Positions 5,463 to 11,377 are shown, counted from the first letter of the stretch. The stretch: 11,811 nt of DNA from Planctomycetota bacterium (GCA_026386995.1 JAPLMO010000243.1:1-11811), one strand, 5' to 3'. Notes: a model not told the origin generated them from the sequence alone. A program made the numbers and translations.

Positions 5463-6776
5463 ATGCCCGTCATGAAACCGGATGAATCCATCGCCGAAAG
5501 CGCCGACGTGGCCGTTGTCGGCGCGGGCCCCGCGGGCCTGATGGCGGCCATCGCCACCGCAGGGGCCGGGCGGCGGGTCGTCGTCCTCGAGCAACTCCAG
5601 CGCCCCGGGGCGAAACTCCTGGCCTCCGGCGGCGGCCGGTGCAACCTCACAAACACGCTCCCGCGCGACGCATTTCTCGCACGTTTCGGGCGGCAGGGCA
5701 GGTTTATGCTGCCGGCCCTGGCGGCCCTCGACTCGCAAGGCCTGAGGCAACTGCTGGACGGCCTCGGCGTTCCCACGCACGCGCCCGACGGCCTGCACGT
5801 GTATCCCGTTTCCGACTCGGCGCTGACAGTCCAGAAGGCGCTCTGGCGGCGGGCACGCGAACTTGGCGCCGAGGTCCGCCTGGGCGTGCGCGTGACGGGC
5901 CTGTGGCTGGAGGGCGCTGCGGAAAAGGGGACAGCCCCCGTTTCCGTTTTGCGGGGTCTGGAAACAGAGACCGGCCGCGTTGCGGCACCGCACGTCATCC
6001 TGGCCGGCGGCGGCCGGGGTTACCCGTTGCTCGGCGGAAGCGCGAGCGGCTATCGTCTGGCGCGCCAGGCGGGTCACACGATCGTCGGGCCGACGCCCGC
6101 CCTTGTGCCGCTCATCGTGAAAGAGCCGTGGGTGCGGCGCTGCGCCGGGGCGACGCTTGCGGCGGCCCGCCTGCGGATTGATCTTGCGGGCCAGCCGCGC
6201 GAGGGCGCCCGCGGCGAAGTGCTCTTTACGCACACGGGCCTCTCGGGGCCACTGGTGCTTGACCTTTCGGGCGACGTGGCAGCACTCCTCGCGAAGCACA
6301 AGACCGTGCCGCTCCTCGTGGACCTCGCGCCGGGCGTCACGCCCGCCGACTGGCGCCGGCGGTTCGAGAAGTGGCGCACTGCCGAGCCGCGGAAGACCAT
6401 CGTCGGCCTGCTGGACCGGCATCTGCCGAAGTCGCTTGCGGCCGTGCTGGCGGAACTGGCCGGGCTCGTCCCCGCGCTCGGGCCGGGGCAACTTTCGGCC
6501 GGCTCGCGCGACCGCCTGGCGGAACTCCTGACGGCACTTCCGCTGACCGTTACGGGCACGGAAGGCTGGGACCGCGCGATGGTGACGCGCGGCGGGGTGA
6601 CCCTGAAGGAAGTCGCCCCGCGGACGCTTTGCAGCAAACGCCTCGCGGGCCTCGCCTTCGCCGGCGAAATTCTCGACCTCGACGGCCCCAGCGGCGGCTT
6701 CAACCTTCAGTGGGCCTTCTCGAGCGGATACTTGGCGGGCAAGTCGGCCTCGGCCGCAGGCGCCGCCGTCGTTTAA
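5463..6776 (+). CDS. HI0933/BaiN-family FAD-dependent oxidoreductase
   Basis: A 437-residue flavoprotein of the HI0933-like (BaiN/RdsA-type) family. The Rossmann dinucleotide motif is VAVVGAGPAGLMAA (16-29), closed by Glu43 (VVLEQ) for the ribose. The family signature SGGGRCNLTN lies at 55-64. Further conserved blocks are VILAGGG (178-184), FTHTGLSGP (255-263), MVTRGGVTLKEV (373-384) and the C-terminal FAGEILDLDGPSGG (399-412) followed by FNLQWAFSSG (413-422). Length and order match the family. Substrate is not known for most members; some reduce steroid or flavin-linked compounds. The start at 5463 has no strong ribosome site, and a second Met at 5472 is an alternative. Residues 153-168 are encoded by a repeat-like segment. 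The TAA stop (6774-6776) is also the left end of a palindromic element. Confidence 0.92.
   Translation: MPVMKPDESIAESADVAVVGAGPAGLMAAIATAGAGRRVVVLEQLQRPGAKLLASGGGRCNLTNTLPRDAFLARFGRQGRFMLPALAALDSQGLRQLLDGLGVPTHAPDGLHVYPVSDSALTVQKALWRRARELGAEVRLGVRVTGLWLEGAAEKGTAPVSVLRGLETETGRVAAPHVILAGGGRGYPLLGGSASGYRLARQAGHTIVGPTPALVPLIVKEPWVRRCAGATLAAARLRIDLAGQPREGARGEVLFTHTGLSGPLVLDLSGDVAALLAKHKTVPLLVDLAPGVTPADWRRRFEKWRTAEPRKTIVGLLDRHLPKSLAAVLAELAGLVPALGPGQLSAGSRDRLAELLTALPLTVTGTEGWDRAMVTRGGVTLKEVAPRTLCSKRLAGLAFAGEILDLDGPSGGFNLQWAFSSGYLAGKSASAAGAAVV
5921..5965 (+). repeat. Repeat-like hairpin segment inside the flavoprotein gene
   Basis: GGAAAAGGGGACAGCCCCC at 5921-5939, followed by GTTTCC (5940-5945), forms an imperfect hairpin (GGAAA with TTTCC, GGGG with CCCC). 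GTTTCC pairs again with GGAAAC at 5960-5965. It resembles GGGGACAG-type dispersed repeats that I recall from other genomes, which I could not check. It is read in frame as residues 153-168, between a beta strand and the VILAGGG motif, where the family is variable in length. Confidence 0.4.
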
Positions 6777-6960
6777 CCGTTGCCGTTGTTCAGCCGTCGC
6801 CGCACGTACGTGTTTAGCGTGCCAGGCAAGAGTTGTCATTCTGAGCGAGCGAGAGCAAGCGAAGAATCTCGGCCGCCCGAACGGCGAGATTCTTCGGCCC
6901 CGTAAACGGGGCCTCAGAATGACAGCGATAAACACATACCGCCGCACACGGCGACGGTTA
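6774..6960. repeat. Composite palindromic element containing the TGTCATTCTGAG repeat
   Basis: Nested inverted repeats, from outside in: TAACCGTTGCCG (6774-6785) with CGGCGACGGTTA (6949-6960), 11 of 12; GTGTTTAGCG (6810-6819) with CGATAAACAC (6926-6935), 9 of 10; TGTCATTCTGAG (6834-6845) with CTCAGAATGACA (6913-6924), perfect; and CGAAGAATCTCG (6860-6871) with 6882-6896, nearly perfect. The core resembles a TGTCATTCTGAG...GAAGAATCTC dispersed repeat known to me from many bacterial genomes (from memory). The first three bases are the TAA stop of the flavoprotein gene. Confidence 0.72.
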
Positions 6961-6989
6961 TTATGACCGCGGCCGTGTGCGGCCGCGGC
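6961..6989. repeat. GC-rich hairpin between two larger elements
   Basis: CCGCGGCCG (6967-6975) pairs with 6980-6988 around a TGTG loop. It fills the gap between the element ending at 6960 and the one beginning at 6990. There is no U tract, so it is not a typical intrinsic terminator. Confidence 0.6.
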
Positions 6990-7125
6990 TATAGCAATTC
7001 ACGCTTGACTGTAGCGAGTGTGTGCGCGGTGGGCAGTCTTGCCCACCGCGCCGCCTCTCGACATTCCGCGCGGCGGGCAGGACTGCCCGCCGCGCGAGGG
7101 GCTATAAGCAAGCGTGAACTGCTCT
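6990..7125. repeat. TA-ended element with TTCACGCTTG termini and two hairpins
   Basis: The terminal inverted repeats 6990-7007 (TATAGCAATTCACGCTTG) and 7108-7125 match at 16 of 18 positions. Inside are two hairpins of the GCGCGG(C/T)GGG class: 7024-7035 with 7040-7051 (12 bp, loop GTCT), and 7067-7078 with 7084-7095 (12 bp). The first has a T in the left arm matched by an A in the right arm relative to the second, a compensatory change. The whole 433-nt region 6777-7209 holds no gene: it is this element, the hairpin at 6961-6989, the element at 6774-6960, and a promoter at its end. Confidence 0.7.
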
Positions 7126-7147
7126 AAACGTGCGCCGGGGCCGGTGC

Positions 7148-7176
7148 TTGCACGGCCACAAGCCGCGAACTATGAT
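7148..7176 (+). promoter_or_regulatory. Sigma70-type promoter of the flavodoxin-fold oxidoreductase
   Basis: TTGCAC (7148-7153) and TATGAT (7171-7176) lie 17 nt apart, just downstream of the repeat block. Transcription would start near 7183, about 27 nt before the start codon. Confidence 0.55.
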
Positions 7177-7209
7177 ATAGGTTCAGAGCCAGCGAATCGG
7201 AGACCTCCC

Positions 7210-7800
7210 ATGGCGAAGGCCAAGAAGACCGGTGTCGGCAAGAAGATGGTCATCCTCCTGGGCAGCCCCCGCCGCGAGGGCAACTCGGCCGCACTCGCCG
7301 ACCGGCTGGCCGCAGGCGCATCCGAGGCCGGGGCCAAGGTCCAGACCTTCTACCTCCACGGCATGAAGATCGCCCCGTGCCAGGCCTGCGAGTCCTGCCA
7401 CAAGCCCGACGCCAAGGGCTGCATCATCCGCGACGACATGCTGCGGGTGTACCCGGAGTTGCGCGCGGCAGACGCCATCGTCTACGCCTCGCCGATCTAC
7501 TGGTTCACGGTCTCGGCACAACTGAAGGCGGCGATGGACCGCTGCTACGCCCTCGGCGGCCCCGCGGGATACGCCCTGGCCGGCAAGCGCATCGGGCTGG
7601 CGTTCACGTTCGGAGGCGAGGACGCGTTCGATTCCGGATGCACGAACGCCATCCGGACCTTCCAGGACGCCTTCCGTTTCGTGGGCGCCGAGATCGTCGG
7701 CATGGTCTATGCCAGCGCCGGCGAGGCGGGCGACGTGCTGAAGAACGCAAAGGTCCTCGACGAGGCGAAAGAACTCGGCCGCAAACTGGTCAGCGCGTGA
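7210..7800 (+). CDS. Flavodoxin-fold NAD(P)H oxidoreductase, iron-sulfur-flavoprotein type
   Basis: A 196-residue protein of the NADPH-dependent FMN reductase / flavodoxin-like superfamily. VILLGSPRREGNSAALADRL (14-33) is the FMN phosphate-binding region, and YASPIYWFTVSAQLKAAMDR (92-111) is the second flavin-contacting block. A compact cysteine motif, Cys57-x2-Cys60-x2-Cys63-x7-Cys71, sits in the loop where the iron-sulfur flavoprotein (Isf) family binds a 4Fe-4S cluster. Isf-type electron transfer or quinone or nitro-compound reduction is a reasonable but unproven role. The start at 7210 has GGAG (7199-7202) 7 nt upstream. Met13 is an alternative, but residues 1-12 are a plausible Lys-rich lead. 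It is monocistronic, with its own promoter, and convergent with the next gene. Confidence 0.9.
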   Translation: MAKAKKTGVGKKMVILLGSPRREGNSAALADRLAAGASEAGAKVQTFYLHGMKIAPCQACESCHKPDAKGCIIRDDMLRVYPELRAADAIVYASPIYWFTVSAQLKAAMDRCYALGGPAGYALAGKRIGLAFTFGGEDAFDSGCTNAIRTFQDAFRFVGAEIVGMVYASAGEAGDVLKNAKVLDEAKELGRKLVSA

Positions 7801-7823
7801 AGTGCAGGCCGCGCCCCACTTTC

Positions 7824-7849
7824 CGCGGCGGGTCTCCCGACCCGCCGCG
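7824..7849. repeat. GCGGCGGGT hairpin in convergent spacer
   Basis: CGCGGCGGGT (7824-7833) pairs perfectly with 7840-7849 around a CTCCCG loop. It is a shortened relative of the hairpins at 3442-3473 and 11466-11495. It sits between two convergent genes and may act as a terminator, but lacks a U tract on either strand. Confidence 0.6.
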
Positions 7850-7880
7850 CTCGCCGTGGCGGCGGCGAGATAGAATGTAG

Positions 7881-7901
7881 GGTGGGTGCTGTGCACCCAC
7901 C
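7881..7901. repeat. GGTGGGTGC hairpin in convergent spacer
   Basis: GGTGGGTGC (7881-7889) pairs perfectly with 7893-7901 around TGT. It resembles GGGTGGGTGCTGTGCACCC-type dispersed repeats recalled from other bacterial genomes (not checked). The convergent spacer 7801-7921 otherwise holds nothing recognisable. Confidence 0.6.
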
Positions 7902-7921
7902 ATTGGCAGTATCTCTTCGCA

Positions 7922-8671
7922 TCAGTGTGGGGTGCCCTTAAGCGCGGCGACGAGGGCGCCGCCTGCGCCGAAAAGAAGAAGCCACAGTGGCCATGCCAGA
8001 AAAATGATACCCCAAGCCAGGCGTCGGGCCTTCTCCAAGTCCTCACTTGCACCGGCCTCCTGGATACGCCGCCGGATTCTCCTCAACAGCCTGATGGCCA
8101 GAAAGAAGGCGATAGGGTCGAGAATCCCCGTGATCAGCAGATATGCCAGCCTCTGCGCCGAGCGGTAGAGTTGGTAATCCGGGCCGTGCTCGGACGGCTG
8201 CGGCGGGTCCATGGCTCTGAGTTCGTCGCCTGACTTTCGCTGTTCCTCAAGGGCCGTTTGCGCATCCTTCACTCGCCCCAGGGGTACCATGATCCGTATG
8301 CCGCCCGGGTGCAGACCGAGTTGCATATGCCAATTCCACGAGGCCATGTGTTCGCCTTCGATCCATGCGGGGATTTCCGCGTTACGCAGGAGGGCTGCGA
8401 TCAGTTCGGCCTCCTGCACCTCGTAGGCGGTCGTCAGGACTGTAAGCCCGCCGTCCCGGTACGCCTCCGGATCGGTCGGCAGGCCGAGTTGCTCGGCCCG
8501 GCGTTCGAGGTACTGGTCGAAGTCTTTGTCTTCGGGCATGGCGAAGTCCCCCAATGCGGATACAAACCCAACCTCGAAAGTACCCCGCCGCTTCCGCGTC
8601 GGGCTCGAAAAGCGGCGTCGGGCTCGAACAACATCGTAATCATGCGCGTCGACAATGGCAATCTCCGACAT
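7922..8671 (-). CDS. DUF2007-domain protein with two C-terminal membrane segments
   Basis: A 249-residue protein. Residues about 75-145 form a DUF2007-type domain: LTVLTTAYEVQEAELIAALLRNAEIPAWIEG, then a Trp-containing stretch, GGIRIMVPLGRVKDAQTALEE. These domains resemble GlnB-like ferredoxin folds and have no established function. A polar linker (146-172) leads to two hydrophobic segments, about 174-196 and 217-243, joined by a very basic loop (197-217). The start at 8671 has GGAG 6 nt upstream. The N-terminal 44 residues (basic, RARRRFSSPTRKRR) look unrelated to the domain and are partly encoded by a repeat-like stretch (8596-8628), so the ATG at 8539 (205 residues, ahead of PEDKDFDQYLERR) is a real alternative. 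It is divergent from the dodecin gene. Confidence 0.8.
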   Translation of the reverse strand: MSEIAIVDAHDYDVVRARRRFSSPTRKRRGTFEVGFVSALGDFAMPEDKDFDQYLERRAEQLGLPTDPEAYRDGGLTVLTTAYEVQEAELIAALLRNAEIPAWIEGEHMASWNWHMQLGLHPGGIRIMVPLGRVKDAQTALEEQRKSGDELRAMDPPQPSEHGPDYQLYRSAQRLAYLLITGILDPIAFFLAIRLLRRIRRRIQEAGASEDLEKARRLAWGIIFLAWPLWLLLFGAGGALVAALKGTPH

Positions 8672-8709
8672 GGCAGTCTCCGACCCTGATTCTCCCGCCG
8701 CGATAAACT

Positions 8710-8738
8710 TTGACGAGCGCCGCCGCTTCGGGTACATA
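8710..8738 (+). promoter_or_regulatory. Possible promoter of the dodecin-like gene
   Basis: TTGACG (8710-8715) is a strong -35 match; TACATA (8733-8738) at 17-nt spacing is a weak -10. It points to the dodecin start 68 nt downstream and lies in the divergent spacer. Confidence 0.35.
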
Positions 8739-8806
8739 GGCAGCCGCCGGACGCCTCTCGGTCCCGGCCCGGGCGTGAGGCGCGTGTTCTCGTGAAAGGA
8801 TCTGCT

Positions 8807-8995
8807 ATGCTGAAGATGCTCGAAGTCATCGGCACGTCGGACGCCAGTTGGGCAGCCGCATCTAAGGCCGCCGTCGAGGCGCTCATTGCCAAGGGCGAGA
8901 AGGTCCACTTCTTCGTCCTACAGGAAGAGCGCGGCAGCGTCCGTGGCGGCAAGGTCGAGTTCCAGGCGGTCGTGAAGGTGGCCGTGGATGCCTGA
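8807..8995 (+). CDS. Dodecin-like small flavin-binding protein
   Basis: A 62-residue protein matching the dodecin family, which forms hollow dodecamers storing riboflavin or FMN. The visible pattern is EVIGTSDASWAAASKAAVEA (6-25), which is the strand plus GTS turn plus helix. It is followed by VHFFVLQEERGSVRGGKVEF (33-52) and QAVVKVAVDA, the two remaining strands. Length fits the family (about 65-75 residues, here slightly short at the C-terminus). The tryptophan that stacks on the flavin in characterised dodecins (W-F-E-V) aligns with Phe35, so flavin binding may be altered; Gln53 is kept. The start at 8807 has AAAGGA (8795-8800) with a 6-nt gap. A GTG at 8792 would extend it by five residues but would place the ribosome site inside the gene. 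No operon partner is seen. Confidence 0.85.
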   Translation: MLKMLEVIGTSDASWAAASKAAVEALIAKGEKVHFFVLQEERGSVRGGKVEFQAVVKVAVDA

Positions 8996-9102
8996 GCCGC
9001 CCGCTGCGCGGCAGGGGGAAATCGCGGCGAGACGTGGCCTTGCCGGCCATGCGGCGAGAAAGCCATGCGGCGGCATCCGGCCAACCCGGCCACAGAGGCG
9101 TC

Positions 9103-9978
9103 CTACGCGATGCTCGCCAAAGTCTTACGGATGAAGTCGAACGACTCGATGATGCCGGGCAGGGGGGCGTCGCCCTTCGCCTCGTACTCCAGGGCGACGT
9201 GGTAGGGGAACTTTGCCTCCAGGAGGGCCGCAAGGACGCCCTTCGTGTCGATGACGCCCTTGCCGACCTCGGCCGGGCCGCCCTTGGCCGTGGCGGCCGT
9301 CACATCCTTAATGTGGAAATCCAGCAGGCGGGGGAGGCACTCCTTGAGTGCCGCAACCGGGTCCCGGCCCATGCGGGCGGTGTGCCCGACGTCCATGCAG
9401 ATGCCCATCCGCGGGTCGCGGTCCTTGACCAGTTTCAGGACGTCCCCGGGCAGCGGATACTTCTTGTCGCCGGGGCCGTGATTGTGGATGGCGATGCGGA
9501 TGTCGTACTGCCTGGCCAACTTCTCGATCGTATCGAGGGCCGTCGGGTCGGGGCTGCACACGATGGTCGGCATGCCGGCGTCCTTGGCGTACTCGAAGAC
9601 CTCCTTGATGGCGTCTTCCTTGTTGGCCATGGTCACCACGCCGCAACCCATGAGCACGAGGCCCGCGTCGTCGATCTTCTTGCGTGCGGCCTTGCGCTCG
9701 GCGGGGGTGGTCTTGAAGGGCAGGTGCATGTCCTTCAGCGTGATGTGCTTGACGCCCGCCTCCCTGGTCATGGCGATGGCCTGGTCCAGGCTGAACTTGC
9801 GGAGCGAGAAGGAGGCGATGCCGACCTTAAGGCCCCTGAACGGGTCGCCCGCTGGCGCGGCGGCCGCGACGGCCTCGGCCGGCGACGTTCTCGATAGCGC
9901 GGCAGCGGCCACGGCCGCCGACCCCGCAAGGCCCATCTGGAGCAAACGGCGCCGGCTGAGTGCGTTCAGGCTTTTCAT
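9103..9978 (-). CDS. Tat-exported sugar phosphate isomerase/epimerase-like TIM-barrel protein
   Basis: A 291-residue protein of the xylose-isomerase-like TIM-barrel superfamily (AP endonuclease family 2). The N-terminus has a twin-arginine signal, SRRRLLQMG (8-16), followed by an Ala-rich hydrophobic stretch to about residue 42, so it is exported folded. Probable metal and active-site residues are His165 and His167 (AIHNHG), Asp196 and His199 (CMDVGHT), His222 (DFHIKDV) and Glu264 (VALEYE). The loss of an early-barrel Glu cannot be excluded by eye. Substrate is unknown; family members isomerise sugars or keto-sugars. The start has GGAG 8 nt upstream. It is co-oriented with the DUF1080 gene at 10370-11092, but a plus-strand tRNA lies between them. 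Export plus context suggests extracytoplasmic sugar breakdown (inference). It ends in TAG with no repeat element recognised there. Confidence 0.88.
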   Translation of the reverse strand: MKSLNALSRRRLLQMGLAGSAAVAAAALSRTSPAEAVAAAAPAGDPFRGLKVGIASFSLRKFSLDQAIAMTREAGVKHITLKDMHLPFKTTPAERKAARKKIDDAGLVLMGCGVVTMANKEDAIKEVFEYAKDAGMPTIVCSPDPTALDTIEKLARQYDIRIAIHNHGPGDKKYPLPGDVLKLVKDRDPRMGICMDVGHTARMGRDPVAALKECLPRLLDFHIKDVTAATAKGGPAEVGKGVIDTKGVLAALLEAKFPYHVALEYEAKGDAPLPGIIESFDFIRKTLASIA

Positions 9979-10081
9979 GCGAGTGTCTCCGTTAAAGGTC
10001 GCCCGCGTATTCTACAGTCCGGCCGTGGTCATGTGCCAGTCTCTTTGCGCGGCTGACTGAGCAGCGCCCGTCCGAATCCTT

Positions 10082-10109
10082 TTGATTTTGCGTTAACATG
10101 GGCTATAAT
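10082..10109 (+). promoter_or_regulatory. Promoter of the tRNA-Pro locus
   Basis: TTGATT (10082-10087) and a perfect TATAAT (10104-10109) lie 16 nt apart. Expected initiation near 10116 is about 17 nt before the truncated tRNA copy and about 89 nt before the intact tRNA, so both would be in one transcript. The rest of 9979-10130 shows nothing else definite. Confidence 0.6.
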
Positions 10110-10132
10110 CTAAGGCAGTCAGACTCAACTAT

Positions 10133-10190
10133 CGGGGCGTAGCGCAGGGGTCTTTAGCGCGGTCGCCTCGGGCGACAGGTCGGTGGCTCG
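10133..10190 (+). pseudogene. Truncated tRNA-Pro-like copy
   Basis: It begins like the intact tRNA: acceptor CGGGGCG, D-stem GCGC...GCGC, and later AGGTCGGTGG of the variable loop and T stem. The anticodon arm is GTCGC (10162-10166) with GCGAC (10172-10176) around only five bases, with no usable anticodon. Sequence after CTCG diverges, and the 3' halves of the T stem and acceptor are absent. An 18-nt direct repeat (10130-10147 and 10202-10219, TATCGGGGCGTAGCGCAG) marks a 72-nt offset from the intact gene, as expected from a tandem duplication followed by decay. Confidence 0.75.
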
Positions 10191-10204
10191 TTAAAACAGA
10201 ATAT

Positions 10205-10282
10205 CGGGGCGTAGCGCAGCTTGGTTAGCGCGTCTGCATGGGGTGCAGAAGGTCGGTGGTTCGAATCCACTCGCCCCGACCA
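10205..10282 (+). tRNA. tRNA-Pro, anticodon GGG
   Basis: A complete cloverleaf. The acceptor stem is 10205-10211 with 10272-10278. The D stem is GCGC 10214-10217 with 10228-10231. The anticodon stem TCTGC/GCAGA is 10233-10237 with 10245-10249. The seven-base loop has U33 and anticodon GGG (10240-10242), and the T arm is GGTGG-TTCGAAT-CCACT. Discriminator A and an encoded CCA end the gene. The C1-G72 closing pair fits bacterial tRNA-Pro. It decodes CCC and CCU. No clear U-rich terminator follows; the next 87 nt carry no gene. Confidence 0.95.
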
Positions 10283-10369
10283 ACATTCAAAGGAGTGGCG
10301 TCAATCGGCGCTGCCCCGTTCTCTTTCATCCGGTCTTTCGCAGGCCGTTCCCGGCCGGCGATTTGGGCC

Positions 10370-11092
10370 TCACAGCACTTTCAGCGTAATCTCCTTGAAC
10401 TGCACCTTCATCGGCGGGCCGGCGTGGACCTGGAAGCCCAGGAGGCCCTCCATCGCGCGGCCCTTCGGGTCGTCGTCGGTCACGTCGATGGTCGCCAGGC
10501 CGTTGAGTTTCTGCACCAGGTGGTTGCCCTGGGCGATGATGACCAGTTCATTCCAGTCCTTGATGGCGGCCTTGATCTCTTCGGGCTTGTGCAGGACCTC
10601 CGTGACCTTGGGCTTGCCGTTGGTGCCGATGGTAACCTTCTGCCCCGGCAGTGCCAGGATGCCGCGCCCGCGTTCTTCGTACAGGCCGCCCGTGTAGGTG
10701 TTGCCCCCGTCCATGTCGGCTTGGTATCCGCCCATGACCCACTTGCCGGCGGCGTTGTCGACGGTCTTAGAGCGGTACTGTACGCCCGAGTTGTGGTTCT
10801 CGAGTTTGAACATCATGCACAGTTCGAAGTCTTTCAGCGTGCCGCCGCGCCACACGCAGAACGTGTTGCCCTTGGTGGGGTTCTCGGCGGTCGTCAGGCC
10901 CGTGATGGCGCCGTCCTGGACGGACCAGAACTTCGGGTCGCCGTCCCAATCGGTGAGGTCCTTGCCGTTGAAGATGGCCTTGGCCTCGGCGCCCCACGTC
11001 TTGACGGGGATGATCTGCGATGCGGCCACGGCCATGCCGGCCGCGGCGGCGCCCTTCAGAAGCCCACGACGCGTCAGGTTGCTCTCGAGCAT
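10370..11092 (-). CDS. Tat-exported DUF1080 (3-keto-disaccharide hydrolase-like) protein
   Basis: A 240-residue protein with a twin-arginine signal, LTRRGLLKG (6-14), and a hydrophobic region to about 28. A single DUF1080 jelly-roll domain follows: AIFNGKDLTDWDGDPKFWSV (39-58), then DGAITGLT (60-67), ELCMMFKLENHNSGVQYRS (90-108), GGYQADMDGG (121-130), NELVIIAQGNHLVQKLNG (181-198) and the closing GFQVHAGPPMKVQFKEITL (219-237). The domain is related to concanavalin-like lectin/glucanase folds and is very common in planctomycetes. Some members hydrolyse 3-keto-glycosides; the activity of this one is unproven. The start at 11092 is fixed by AAGGAGG upstream; the open frame extends further but has no ribosome site. 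Its pairing with a Tat-exported isomerase-like protein on the same strand suggests a shared keto-sugar route. Confidence 0.92.
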   Translation of the reverse strand: MLESNLTRRGLLKGAAAAGMAVAASQIIPVKTWGAEAKAIFNGKDLTDWDGDPKFWSVQDGAITGLTTAENPTKGNTFCVWRGGTLKDFELCMMFKLENHNSGVQYRSKTVDNAAGKWVMGGYQADMDGGNTYTGGLYEERGRGILALPGQKVTIGTNGKPKVTEVLHKPEEIKAAIKDWNELVIIAQGNHLVQKLNGLATIDVTDDDPKGRAMEGLLGFQVHAGPPMKVQFKEITLKVL

Positions 11093-11112
11093 GTAAGTCC
11101 TCCTTGAACCGA

Positions 11113-11126
11113 CGATTCCAGAATCG
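11113..11126. promoter_or_regulatory. Small palindrome upstream of the DUF1080 gene
   Basis: CGATTC (11113-11118) and GAATCG (11121-11126) flank CA, 20-34 nt before the start codon. It could be an operator or a leader hairpin. A 12-base palindrome can arise by chance. Confidence 0.25.
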
Positions 11127-11258
11127 CCCGCCGAGAATGCCCCGGCCGGCACACGTTCCGTTACGCACCACCACGAAACTTAACCCGAACGGCCCCCGAT
11201 GGCAACGCAAAAACGCCGCGCGTGGTAACCACGCTTGTCTCGGGCGCATTTTGAGCCT

Positions 11259-11320
11259 GGGCATGCTCCATGGTCGCGGCAACAACATGCCCAGCGAACA
11301 GCGCGCTGGGCATGCCACCC
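11259..11320. repeat. GGGTGGCATG-type hairpin repeat (divergent copy)
   Basis: CATGCCCAGCG (11286-11296) pairs perfectly with 11304-11314 around a loop that reads CGCTGTT on the minus strand. On that strand the element begins GGGTGGCATG, like the arms at 1048-1143, but with a different, internally matched stem. A further GGGCATG at 11259-11265 can pair with CATGCCC at 11286-11292, and may be the decayed partner arm. It is located in the 490-nt gene-free region 11093-11582, which also holds the features at 11113, 11378 and 11436; the stretch 11127-11258 shows nothing definite. Confidence 0.6.
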
Positions 11321-11377
11321 TGCTTGGGCCGAAGGAATGCCCGCGACTGATGCCTTACGAGGAAGCCAATAAACGCA

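Noticed and set aside
5397..6947. A 516-codon minus-strand open frame opposite the HI0933-like flavoprotein
   Set aside because: It is antisense to a clear family member, its product is low-complexity Arg/Gly/Ala-rich, and it runs through the palindromic repeats. Such frames are expected in GC-rich DNA.
8996..9102. A further palindromic element between the dodecin and TIM-barrel genes
   Set aside because: There are some GGCCGG and GCCGCATGGC repeats, but no clear hairpin pair and no TA-ended outer inverted repeat.
10133..10190. A second functional tRNA
   Set aside because: There is no 3' acceptor half, the T arm is incomplete and the loop of the anticodon hairpin has only five bases.
10283..10369. 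A small gene after the tRNA suggested by AAAGGAG at about 10288
   Set aside because: No start codon at proper spacing leads to a plausible frame; the long plus-strand frame there is a shadow of the DUF1080 gene.
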